Assembly (NCBI GenBank): GCA_009921465.1
Contig: RFXS01000002.1
Span: 1 to 50,690, forward strand
Direction: 5' to 3'
DNA length: 50,690 nt
Source: Betaproteobacteria bacterium
GTDB taxonomy: Bacteria; Pseudomonadota; Gammaproteobacteria; Burkholderiales; Burkholderiaceae_C
Part shown: positions 41,847-49,676 of the stretch, in pieces
Numbering within the stretch: the first letter of the stretch is position 1
How the letters are laid out: each line of letters begins with the position of its first letter
Position numbers and translations under genes: made by a program
Notes under the pieces: model-generated
Seen by the model: the letters and a program-made list of their open reading frames with translations, nothing else
Told to the model about the DNA's origin: nothing
The model's database searches: none

Positions 41847-43175
41847 ATGAACCCGACGATGACAAGGCACTTACCCGCCGACGATGTGCAAAGAGTCGTT
41901 TTGCACGACGAAATCCACACGCGACCATCGGCCACCTTCAAGTTGCCGGCATTGATTGTTTACGTGGCCGTGTTAAATAAAGGCGTGAGCAGTGCGTCTG
42001 AATTGGCCCATTTACAACAACTGCCCTCGCAGATCGACCTTCAGCCCAAGATGATGAAGGGAAATTTTTTACAACTGCAGTGTGGTCACTACAAAGTCAT
42101 CTGGGAACGCCACACCGAATTCACCCGTTACACGATTGTTCAACCCCTGCCGACTCACGCCAAATGGGGCAGTCAATTGCCCGAGTTGGCCAGCTTTGTT
42201 GCAACAGGTCCCGAATGGTTGCGCGGCATCCCGGGCGAAACCATCACAGCCATTCACCTGGCCATGCTCAACGAAGGCATGGATGACCCAGACGCTTTCT
42301 TCAAAGCACGGCAATGGCTGGGGGAAGGAACGGTGATTGGGTCCAAGATGGGACGCACCGCTGGTCACCAATCCCACTCGCACTTGATGACCAACTTGCG
42401 CATTGGGGATGATGGATTTGAACGCATGCTCGTCTTGGCCGCACCAGACACATCAGAGAATCGATCAGGTCGGATCGCGCAAAGGCTGCTCGAACTAGAA
42501 ACCTATCGGATCATGTCATTGCTGAGTTTGCCGATGGCCAAAACCTTGGCGGCCAAGCTGACGCAAAGTGAATTGCGTCTGGTCGAGATCAACGACAGAC
42601 TTGAGAGAAAAATAGACAAAGACGAACAGTTGCTTGACGATTTGGCGGGCTTGGCAGCACAAGTAGAGAGCACAACGGCTGAGAACAGTTTTCGATTCTC
42701 AGCAGCCCGCGCGTACGATGCGATCGTGCAGCAACGCATCGCCGAAATGCGCGAGCAACCGCTGTCTGGCATTCAAACGGTGGGTGAATTCATGCAGCGT
42801 CGATTGGCACCCGCAATGGCGACGGTCAATGCAACCTCTGAGCGGCTGTTGGCACTGGCGCAACGGGTGGCACGCGCCAGCCATTTGCTTCGCACCCGAG
42901 TGGACATCGCGACTGAAACGCACAATCAAAAATTGCTGGAAAAGCTCACCAAAGGCCAAGCCATGCAACTGCGTTTACAAACAACGGTGGAGGGTTTGTC
43001 CATTGCCGCAATCTCCTACTATGTGGTGAGTTTGACGTTTTACCTGGGCAAAGCATTTCAAGCATATGGTGTGAATGTGTCGCCTGAGATGGTGGCTGGC
43101 TTTAGCACCCCTGTGGTGTTGTTTATTTGCTGGCGCATGGTGCAAAAAATACACCGAAGCTTGCGAAACGATTGA
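41847..43175 (+). CDS. DUF3422 membrane-anchored protein
   Basis: A 442-residue protein matching, as I recall it, the DUF3422 family: HDEIHTRPSATFKLPALIVY at about 17-36, then ERHTEFTRYTIVQPL and a helical part around 220-350 (LVEINDRLERKIDKDEQLLD) that looks coiled coil. Two hydrophobic helices close the protein (LSIAAISYYVVSLTFYLGKA and VAGFSTPVVLFICWRMVQK), so it is anchored by its C-terminus with most of the chain cytosolic. The family has no established function. An exact PpsR box 28 bases upstream and hemF 70 bases downstream place it in the photosynthesis regulon. Confidence 0.8.
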   Translation: MNPTMTRHLPADDVQRVVLHDEIHTRPSATFKLPALIVYVAVLNKGVSSASELAHLQQLPSQIDLQPKMMKGNFLQLQCGHYKVIWERHTEFTRYTIVQPLPTHAKWGSQLPELASFVATGPEWLRGIPGETITAIHLAMLNEGMDDPDAFFKARQWLGEGTVIGSKMGRTAGHQSHSHLMTNLRIGDDGFERMLVLAAPDTSENRSGRIAQRLLELETYRIMSLLSLPMAKTLAAKLTQSELRLVEINDRLERKIDKDEQLLDDLAGLAAQVESTTAENSFRFSAARAYDAIVQQRIAEMREQPLSGIQTVGEFMQRRLAPAMATVNATSERLLALAQRVARASHLLRTRVDIATETHNQKLLEKLTKGQAMQLRLQTTVEGLSIAAISYYVVSLTFYLGKAFQAYGVNVSPEMVAGFSTPVVLFICWRMVQKIHRSLRND

Positions 43176-43245
43176 ATCATTGCAATCAAATTCATCCCAA
43201 AAAGCGTTCTCTCGCTTCGGCCATCCTCTAAGCATCAGGTGATAC

Positions 43246-44154
43246 ATGGACACAAGTTCAGTCAAGGACTACCTCATCGGTTTGCAAAATCAAATCACCA
43301 CCGCCATTGCGCAAATCGATGGGGGCAACTTTCTGTCAGACGCCTGGGAAAAGCCACCGGGCGAGGCACTGCAGGGCCACGGCATCACCCAAATCCTGGA
43401 AGGGGGTGAGGTGTTTGAGCGCGCTGGTTGTGGCTTTTCTCACGTCAGGGGCCCCCAACTCCCGCCTTCCGCCACCCACGCCAGACCCGAGTTGGCAGGC
43501 GCCCCTTTTGAGGCCATGGGCGTGTCCTTGGTGTTTCACCCACGCAACCCCTACATCCCCACTGTGCACATGAACGTGCGCATGCTGTCGGCGCAAACAG
43601 CCCAGGGGCAAAACGTCGCATGGTTTGGTGGCGGCATGGACTTGACGCCGTACTACGGCTTTGAAGACGACGCCGTGCACTTTCACCGCACCTGTCGCGA
43701 CGCACTCTCGCCTTTTGGCTCCCAGCTGTATCCCAAATTCAAGGCCTGGTGTGATGACTATTTTTGCCTGCGCCACCGCAACGAACAACGCGGTGTGGGG
43801 GGTATTTTTTTCGACGACTTTGCGCAGTTCGATGACAGCCAAAACTTGGCCATGCTCCAAAGCGTTGGCAACGCCTTGTTGCCCGCGTATCTGCCCATTG
43901 TGAAAAAGCGCATGCACACCGCCTACGGTGAGCGCGAACGCGCCCACCAGCTGTACCGCCGGGGCCGCTATGTCGAATTCAATTTGGTGTGGGACCGGGG
44001 CACGCACTTTGGATTGCAGTCGGGCGGGCGCACTGAATCCATCTTGTTGTCCATGCCCCCCTTGGTCAGTTGGTCCTACCAACTCCAGGCAGCGCCCGGT
44101 TCGCCAGAACACGATTTGATGCAACGGTTCATCGTGCGACGAGACTGGCTGTGA
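43246..44154 (+). CDS. hemF: HemF, oxygen-dependent coproporphyrinogen III oxidase
   Basis: A 302-residue soluble enzyme that decarboxylates coproporphyrinogen III to protoporphyrinogen IX with O2. Signatures: [53 protein letters not shown] and [20 protein letters not shown]. Length is typical. It follows the DUF3422 gene on the same strand (70-base gap without a clear promoter) and converges on the response regulator gene, leaving 21 bases between. Confidence 0.96.
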   Translation: MDTSSVKDYLIGLQNQITTAIAQIDGGNFLSDAWEKPPGEALQGHGITQILEGGEVFERAGCGFSHVRGPQLPPSATHARPELAGAPFEAMGVSLVFHPRNPYIPTVHMNVRMLSAQTAQGQNVAWFGGGMDLTPYYGFEDDAVHFHRTCRDALSPFGSQLYPKFKAWCDDYFCLRHRNEQRGVGGIFFDDFAQFDDSQNLAMLQSVGNALLPAYLPIVKKRMHTAYGERERAHQLYRRGRYVEFNLVWDRGTHFGLQSGGRTESILLSMPPLVSWSYQLQAAPGSPEHDLMQRFIVRRDWL

Positions 44155-44175
44155 TTCACACAGCACCCATTGGGC

Positions 44176-45096
44176 TCAGTTGGTCCGCGATTTCAAAGGC
44201 TGGGTCAACCGGTAGCCAAATCCATGAATGGTTTTGATTTCAAAGGCTTGCGCCTTGAACTTGAATAATTTCGAGCGCAATCGACTGATCACCACTTCCA
44301 AGCGCAATTTATCAAAAGTTGTGCGTTGCGCCTCACCACCCAGTTTGTCAATCAAATCATCGTAGGTGCAGTGCGTAGAAGTCTGGGCCAAGGTGAAGAG
44401 CACAATGGTCTCTTTTGGCGTCAAACTCAACACATCCGCATCTGGCGCGCTCAAAGACATGCTTTTTTGATGCAAAGTCCACACATTGCTGACTGACACA
44501 GCGCTTGAGCCTTGTCGGTCATGCCGACGCATTAAATTTCGAATGACGGCCAATATTTCTTCGGGTCGGGTGGGTTTGGTCAAGTAGACATCGGCACCGG
44601 CCTGGTAACCTTCTGTGCGCTCACTGCCCATCACCCTGGCAGTCAACATCACAATACCCATGAATGGATAAATGTCTCGCAGCCATTTGCACAAACTGAT
44701 ACCGTCCTCACTGGGCAGGTTCAAGTCCAACATGACCACATCTGGTGTCATCATGCCCAACAAAGCCCTCATGTGCTCACCGTCATAAGCACAGCGCGTG
44801 GCGTAACCTGCATTGGTCAGCACCAAAGACAGTTCGTCGCTCACACGTAAATTATCTTCAACCAACAGCACCGCTCCCAAGTGTTGGGTGGGCAGGTCAT
44901 CGCTGACGCCAAGGTCTTGATCGTCAAAATTTTCTAATTTGATGCTCTGATTTTGCAACACAGAGAAGCCACTGTACTTGGCGTAACCAAAATACGCTTG
45001 CCCTTTGCCCATGAGGTTGGACAGATCAGCATCGATGACAAATCTAATTTCAGCAACGGCGAGATAATTAAAGCTGATATTTTTAGATCCTTGCAT
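44176..45096 (-). CDS. OmpR/PhoB-type response regulator with N-terminal extension
   Basis: A 306-residue protein. Residues 75-190 form a receiver: AVLLVEDN (acidic pair 80-81), phospho-acceptor Asp124 in VVMLDLNLPSEDG, Thr152 (VMLTARV) and Lys174 (VYLTKPTRPEE). Residues about 225-300 are a winged helix (SLTPKETIVLFTLAQ, then TIHGFGYRLTQPL). The first 74 residues (containing NYLAVAEIRFVIDADLSNL) precede the receiver and are not part of either domain. No histidine kinase is encoded nearby. The start is uncertain: no good ribosome site precedes the ATG at 45096. A perfect 11-bp inverted repeat lies 28 bases upstream. Target genes unknown; location suggests a role in photosynthesis or haem supply. 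Confidence 0.8.
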   Translation of the reverse strand: MQGSKNISFNYLAVAEIRFVIDADLSNLMGKGQAYFGYAKYSGFSVLQNQSIKLENFDDQDLGVSDDLPTQHLGAVLLVEDNLRVSDELSLVLTNAGYATRCAYDGEHMRALLGMMTPDVVMLDLNLPSEDGISLCKWLRDIYPFMGIVMLTARVMGSERTEGYQAGADVYLTKPTRPEEILAVIRNLMRRHDRQGSSAVSVSNVWTLHQKSMSLSAPDADVLSLTPKETIVLFTLAQTSTHCTYDDLIDKLGGEAQRTTFDKLRLEVVISRLRSKLFKFKAQAFEIKTIHGFGYRLTQPLKSRTN

Positions 45097-45123
45097 TAAT
45101 TAATTGTAAAAAGCGATAACGAA

Positions 45124-45149
45124 ATACCTTGCAAGACTTTGCAAGGTAT
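45124..45149 (-). repeat. Perfect inverted repeat between hemA and the response regulator
   Basis: ATACCTTGCAA and TTGCAAGGTAT form a perfect 11-bp inverted repeat around GACT. It may be the hemA terminator (it lacks a U-run directly after the stem) or an operator for the response regulator gene starting at 45096. Confidence 0.55.
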
Positions 45150-45244
45150 CCATGGCAGCCAACAGATGATCAATTTAAAACCTATATCAATCGCCAGGTT
45201 TTATGTCGCTTGCTGAATGAAAATGCAAGCACGGCAACACCTTT

Positions 45245-46507
45245 TTATGACAGGCCACCGTTAAAGTAAATGTGTTTGACGGCATCGATGGCCTTGGTGC
45301 GTTGGGCGCCATCGGGATGATTGAGTTCGCGCAAAGGATTGTTGAGCATTTTTTTCATCAATCCCATGGACAGAGACTCTAAAACACTGTCAACCGATTG
45401 ACCCTTCTCAATGAGTTTGCGTGCGCGGATCAACTCGGCTTGACGCCAGGCATCGGCTTGGAGATTCAATTGTTGGATCATGGGGACGAGGCTGCGCATC
45501 TCCAGCCATGCCATGAATTTTTGAACCCCTACGTCAATAATCACCTCAGCCTCTGCCACCGCTTCTTGTCGATGGGATTGACCACTGTTGATCACCTGGG
45601 TCAAGTCATCAATGGTGTACAAAAAAACGTCTGACAGGCCTTTGACTTCCGGTTCGATATCGCGCGGGACGGCCAGATCAACCATGAACATCGGCCGATT
45701 TTTCCGCGCACGCAAAGCCCGTTTAACTGCACCAAGCCCAATCAACGGCAAGGTGCTGGCCGTGCAGCTGACCACCACATCAAAATCTGGAAGCCGCGTT
45801 GGAAGATCTGCCAATGCAATGCTTTTTCCACCATGCATTGCTGCCAGCATGTCGGCCCTGGTAGCAGATCTGTTGGCGATCGTGATGGAGCGAGGGGATT
45901 TGGCTGCAAAGTGCGCCACACACAGCTCGATCATTTCACCGGCACCCACAAACAAGACATGGGTGTCTTTGATGTTTTCGAATATTTGACTGGCCAAGCG
46001 AACACTCGCCGCTGCCATGCTGATGGAGTGCGCACCGATGTCTGTCGATGTGCGCACTTCTTTGGCAACCGCAAATGACCGTTGGAACAATTGGTTCAAA
46101 GTGGTACCCAAGGCTCCCGAGTCTGCAGCCACGCGCACCGCATCTTTGAATTGCCCCAGTATTTGGGACTCTCCCAACACCATGGAATCCAGTCCGCTGG
46201 CCACACGAAACGCATGCCGGGCCGAGGCACCACCTTCGAGCTTATAGATGTGTGATTGCAAATCATCCACCTGTGCATTGCCCGCATCTGCCAGCCACGA
46301 CAAAGTATCCTGCCATTGAACCTCGTCGCCAGCACAATAAACTTCTGTTCGGTTGCAAGTCGACAAAATAGCCACTTCTTTGTGCGTATCAAAGTTGCGA
46401 CGCAGACCTTGCAATGACAGTACCAATTGATCAGATGCAAAGGCAAATCGCTCTCGCAAATCAATCGGTGCGGTTCGGTGATTGAGCCCTAAAGTCCAGA
46501 CCGCCAT
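45245..46507 (-). CDS. hemA: HemA, glutamyl-tRNA reductase
   Basis: A 420-residue enzyme for the first step of C5-pathway 5-aminolevulinate synthesis. The catalytic cysteine is Cys51 in AILSTCNRTEVYC; VASGLDSMVLGESQILGQFK is the family signature, and the NADPH fold follows (HVLFVGAGEMIELC). Its ATG directly abuts the dxs stop (TGAATG), so the two are translated from one mRNA. Linking ALA synthesis with the photosynthesis cluster fits the large tetrapyrrole demand. Confidence 0.96.
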   Translation of the reverse strand: MAVWTLGLNHRTAPIDLRERFAFASDQLVLSLQGLRRNFDTHKEVAILSTCNRTEVYCAGDEVQWQDTLSWLADAGNAQVDDLQSHIYKLEGGASARHAFRVASGLDSMVLGESQILGQFKDAVRVAADSGALGTTLNQLFQRSFAVAKEVRTSTDIGAHSISMAAASVRLASQIFENIKDTHVLFVGAGEMIELCVAHFAAKSPRSITIANRSATRADMLAAMHGGKSIALADLPTRLPDFDVVVSCTASTLPLIGLGAVKRALRARKNRPMFMVDLAVPRDIEPEVKGLSDVFLYTIDDLTQVINSGQSHRQEAVAEAEVIIDVGVQKFMAWLEMRSLVPMIQQLNLQADAWRQAELIRARKLIEKGQSVDSVLESLSMGLMKKMLNNPLRELNHPDGAQRTKAIDAVKHIYFNGGLS

Positions 46508-48385
46508 TCAAGCCACCTTTTTGAACATGGGTGATGCATCCGCCTGGGGCCAGGCCTGGACCATGCGCTGACCAATGCCGGCTGCGGTCAGTCCATGCAA
46601 GCGCATCAATTCTTGCGGGTCCCCATGTTCTGTGAACTCATCTTCAAAGCCCATGACCAACACAGGCTTGGCAATGCCCATTTCTTGCATGGCTTCCACG
46701 ACGGCAGCGCCTGCGCCACCCATGCGAACCCCATCTTCGATCGTGATGAAGCGCTCATGCGCTTGTGCTATTTTTTTCACCATCTCTATGTCCAGTGGCT
46801 TGGCCCAACGCATATTGACCACCGTGGCATTGATCGATTCGGCTGCTTTCAGCGCTTCATACAGCAAGGGCCCGAATGCAAAAATGGCAATGCCTTGGCC
46901 TTGACGCCGAATTTGAGCTCGACCAAAGGGCAAGGCGCTCAAATCTGATTGCACGGTGGCACCAACACCTGAACCACGCGGGTACCGCACAGTCACTGGG
47001 CGATCGCTTGCAAAAGCTGTGCTGAGCAATTGCCGGCATTCGTTTTCATCAGCCGGGCAAGCCACTCCCATGTGCGGGATGCAACGGGTAAATGCAATGT
47101 CAAACATGCCAGCGTGGGTGGGACCATCGGGACCCACCAAGCCAGCCCTGTCCAAAGCAAACACCACCGGCAATTTTTGCAATGCCACATCGTGTATCAA
47201 TTGGTCATAGGCTCTTTGCAAAAAAGTGGAGTAAATGGCCACCACAGGTTTGAGGCCTTCGCAGGCCAGGCCTGCGGCGAACGTCACTGCATGCTGCTCT
47301 GCAATCCCCACGTCGTGGTAACGGTCTGGAAATCGCTGGCTGAACGCGACCATGCCGGAGCCCTCTCGCATGGCCGGCGTAATGCCCACCAAGCGCGGGT
47401 CTTGGCTGGCCATATCGCACAGCCATTGCCCAAACACCTGCGTGAATGTTGGTTTTCCCGGTGCGCCCGGCTTCAAACCCACAGCGGGGTCAAATTTTCC
47501 CGGCCCGTGGTAGCTCACGGGGTCCGCTTCCGCTTTGGCATACCCATGTCCTTTGCGGGTGACGACATGCAAAAACTGTGGGCCTTTTTGTTTGGATATT
47601 TTTTTCATCGCTTCGACCAACCCGAGGACATCGTGGCCGTCGATCGGTCCGGTATATTCAAATCCGAGCTTTTCGAATATCGTGTCTGGCTGGATGAACT
47701 GCTCGGCTTGTTGCTCCAAGTGACGCGCCAGTGCAAACAAAGGCGGTGCATTGCGCAGCAGTTGATGGCTCAACTTTTTGGCTTGTGCATAAAAACGCCC
47801 CGACATCAATTCAGAAAGGTATTGGTTCAAGGCCCCCACTGGTGGGCTGATGGACATGTCGTTGTCATTGAGCACCACCAACAGGTCACATTCACTCGTG
47901 CCTGCGTTGTTCATCGCTTCATAGGCCATGCCTGCGGTGAGTGCGCCATCGCCAATGATTGCCACCGACTTTCTGCGGCTGCCCGAGAGTTTTGCCGCCA
48001 TGGCCATGCCCAGTGCCGCCGAGATGCTGGTGGATGAGTGTGCCGTACCAAAAGCGTCGTAGGCACTTTCTTCACGTCGGGGAAACCCGCTCAAGCCGCC
48101 ACGTTGGCGCAAGGTCGCCATGCGGTCCATTCGGCCCGTCAGCATTTTGTGGGCGTAGGTTTGGTGACCCACATCCCAAACCAGTCTGTCCTCTGGGGTG
48201 TTGAAAACATAGTGCAAGGCAATGGTCAGTTCTACCGTGCCCAAATTCGAACTGAAATGGCCACCCGTTTGTGACACCGACGCAATCAGACGTTGACGCA
48301 ATTCATGGGCCAAAGCTGGCAAGCGCTCCTCAGAGAGCGCTCTCAATTGCGTTGGCGATTGAATCCATTCCTGCAAGGCGTCCAT
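46508..48385 (-). CDS. dxs: Dxs, 1-deoxy-D-xylulose-5-phosphate synthase
   Basis: A 625-residue thiamine-diphosphate enzyme that starts the MEP isoprenoid pathway. Signatures: [37 protein letters not shown], the ThDP motif [18 protein letters not shown] and [18 protein letters not shown]. Length is typical. A PpsR-box-overlapped promoter lies upstream (48419-48446), so this copy is probably the photosynthesis-dedicated one; whether another dxs exists elsewhere cannot be seen. Confidence 0.96.
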   Translation of the reverse strand: MDALQEWIQSPTQLRALSEERLPALAHELRQRLIASVSQTGGHFSSNLGTVELTIALHYVFNTPEDRLVWDVGHQTYAHKMLTGRMDRMATLRQRGGLSGFPRREESAYDAFGTAHSSTSISAALGMAMAAKLSGSRRKSVAIIGDGALTAGMAYEAMNNAGTSECDLLVVLNDNDMSISPPVGALNQYLSELMSGRFYAQAKKLSHQLLRNAPPLFALARHLEQQAEQFIQPDTIFEKLGFEYTGPIDGHDVLGLVEAMKKISKQKGPQFLHVVTRKGHGYAKAEADPVSYHGPGKFDPAVGLKPGAPGKPTFTQVFGQWLCDMASQDPRLVGITPAMREGSGMVAFSQRFPDRYHDVGIAEQHAVTFAAGLACEGLKPVVAIYSTFLQRAYDQLIHDVALQKLPVVFALDRAGLVGPDGPTHAGMFDIAFTRCIPHMGVACPADENECRQLLSTAFASDRPVTVRYPRGSGVGATVQSDLSALPFGRAQIRRQGQGIAIFAFGPLLYEALKAAESINATVVNMRWAKPLDIEMVKKIAQAHERFITIEDGVRMGGAGAAVVEAMQEMGIAKPVLVMGFEDEFTEHGDPQELMRLHGLTAAGIGQRMVQAWPQADASPMFKKVA

Positions 48386-48418
48386 GATTGGTCTTCACTT
48401 TTTACTTCAATGATCGTG

Positions 48419-48446
48419 AATTTACATCCACACGACAAAATGTCAA
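48419..48446 (-). promoter_or_regulatory. Predicted promoter of dxs-hemA
   Basis: On the minus strand a perfect -35 TTGACA (48441-48446) is followed after 16 bases by TAAATT (48419-48424). The -35 is one arm of the PpsR box at 48441-48458. The leader to the ATG would be about 28 bases. Confidence 0.55.
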
Positions 48447-48458
48447 GTTTAATTGACA
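48441..48458. promoter_or_regulatory. PpsR/CrtJ box, dxs side
   Basis: TGTCAAGTTTAATTGACA, an exact TGT-N12-ACA palindrome whose arm doubles as the dxs -35. Confidence 0.85.
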
Positions 48459-48483
48459 GTTTAAATAGGGCACAGTGGACGCC

Positions 48484-48521
48484 ACCAAGGAAAACCCTTG
48501 GTTTACTCCGAGTGAACTCGG
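48484..48521. repeat. Two adjacent small inverted repeats in the dxs-bchI gap
   Basis: ACCAAGG-AAAAC-CCTTGGT (48484-48502) and CCGAGT-GA-ACTCGG (48508-48521) lie side by side midway between the two PpsR boxes. They sit outside both predicted transcripts, so they are more likely protein-binding or structural DNA elements than RNA hairpins. Confidence 0.5.
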
Positions 48522-48560
48522 GCCAGCAGGGTTGAAGAAACGACATTTTTTTAAATTACC

Positions 48561-48578
48561 TGTAAATTTAACTTGACA
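48561..48578. promoter_or_regulatory. PpsR/CrtJ box, bchI side
   Basis: TGTAAATTTAACTTGACA, an exact TGT-N12-ACA palindrome, 120 bases from the dxs-side box. Its right arm TTGACA is the predicted -35 of bchI. Confidence 0.8.
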
Positions 48579-48601
48579 CTTTAACAAGTCTTTTGGATGA
48601 T
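48573..48601 (+). promoter_or_regulatory. Predicted promoter of bchI
   Basis: A perfect -35 TTGACA (48573-48578), 17-base spacer and -10 GATGAT (48596-48601; four of six consensus) give a start near 48608 and a leader of about 23 bases before the ATG at 48631. Confidence 0.5.
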
Positions 48602-48630
48602 GGGCTGAGAATTGTTTTGTGGAATCGCCC

Positions 48631-49656
48631 ATGGCATTGACCTTTCCTTTTGCGGCCATCGTTGGTCAAGACGAAATGACGCTGGCCATCCAGGTGGTGG
48701 CGGTGGACCCTTCTATTGGTGGCGTGCTCGTCTTGGGCGACCGAGGCACTGGCAAATCGACCGCCGTTCGCGCCTTGGCCGACTTGCTGCCCCCCATAGA
48801 GGTGGTCAAGGGCTGCCCCTACCGCTGTGACCCCACCCAACCTGCCAACGCCTGTCCGGTATGCCAGGCGAAAGATCCAAAAACAAAAACCGGGGTGCAG
48901 CGCCAGCCTGTGGCCGTGGTGGATCTGCCTTTGGGGGCCACCGAAGACCGCGTGGTCGGCGCGCTTGACTTGGAAAAAGCCTTGTCCCAAGGCGTCAAGC
49001 AATTCTCGCCCGGCTTGCTGGCGCAGGCACACCGGGGCTTTTTGTACATCGACGAGGTCAACTTGCTCGACGACCACCTGGTGGACTTGCTCATCGATGT
49101 GGCCGCCTCGGGCGAGAACCTGGTCGAACGCGAAGGCCTGAGTGTGCGACACCCGGCCCGCTTTGTGCTGGTGGGCAGCGGCAACCCCGAGGAAGGCGAA
49201 CTGCGGCCCCAGTTGCTCGACCGTTTTGGCCTGTCGGTACAGGTACGCACCCCGCAAGACCTGGCGCTGCGGGTGGAGATCATCAAGCGCCGCGATGGGT
49301 TTGATAAAGACCCGGCTGGTTTCAAAGCGCATTGGCACAAAGAAAACCAAAAACTGCAAAAACGCATCGTCAAGGCACGGGAGCGATTGGCCCAAGTGAC
49401 TGTGAGCGATGACATGTTGATGCTGTGCGCCCGGTTGTGTCAGCAATTGGGTACCGATGGTCTGCGCGCCGAGCTCACACTGCTGCGCGCCACCCGCGCC
49501 TTTGCCGCCTTGCAAGGGCAGCTGTCGGTTCAGGCCCAACACCTGCAAAGCATGGCCCCACTGGCCCTGCGCCACCGCCTTCGCCGCAACCCACTGGACG
49601 ATACCGACTCCGGCGCCCGCGTGCAACGCAGCCTGCAAGAAGTGCTGGCCGCCTGA
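48631..49656 (+). CDS. bchI: BchI, magnesium chelatase ATPase subunit I
   Basis: A 341-residue AAA+ ATPase. Walker A GDRGTGKSTAVRAL at 36-49, Walker B-type GFLYIDEVNLLDD, sensor-type VLVGSGNPEEGELRPQLLDR. With BchD it forms the motor that drives Mg2+ insertion by BchH. ATG 48631 (MALTFPFAAIVGQDEM) is the usual start; a GTG at 48619 is in frame. bchD follows after 20 bases. Confidence 0.96.
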   Translation: MALTFPFAAIVGQDEMTLAIQVVAVDPSIGGVLVLGDRGTGKSTAVRALADLLPPIEVVKGCPYRCDPTQPANACPVCQAKDPKTKTGVQRQPVAVVDLPLGATEDRVVGALDLEKALSQGVKQFSPGLLAQAHRGFLYIDEVNLLDDHLVDLLIDVAASGENLVEREGLSVRHPARFVLVGSGNPEEGELRPQLLDRFGLSVQVRTPQDLALRVEIIKRRDGFDKDPAGFKAHWHKENQKLQKRIVKARERLAQVTVSDDMLMLCARLCQQLGTDGLRAELTLLRATRAFAALQGQLSVQAQHLQSMAPLALRHRLRRNPLDDTDSGARVQRSLQEVLAA

Positions 49657-49676
49657 GTCTGCATGCGCTGGCTGGC

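Noticed and set aside
43191-43215. AAGCG/CGCTT hairpin between the DUF3422 gene and hemF
   Set aside because: Only five base pairs with a six-base loop; could easily arise by chance.
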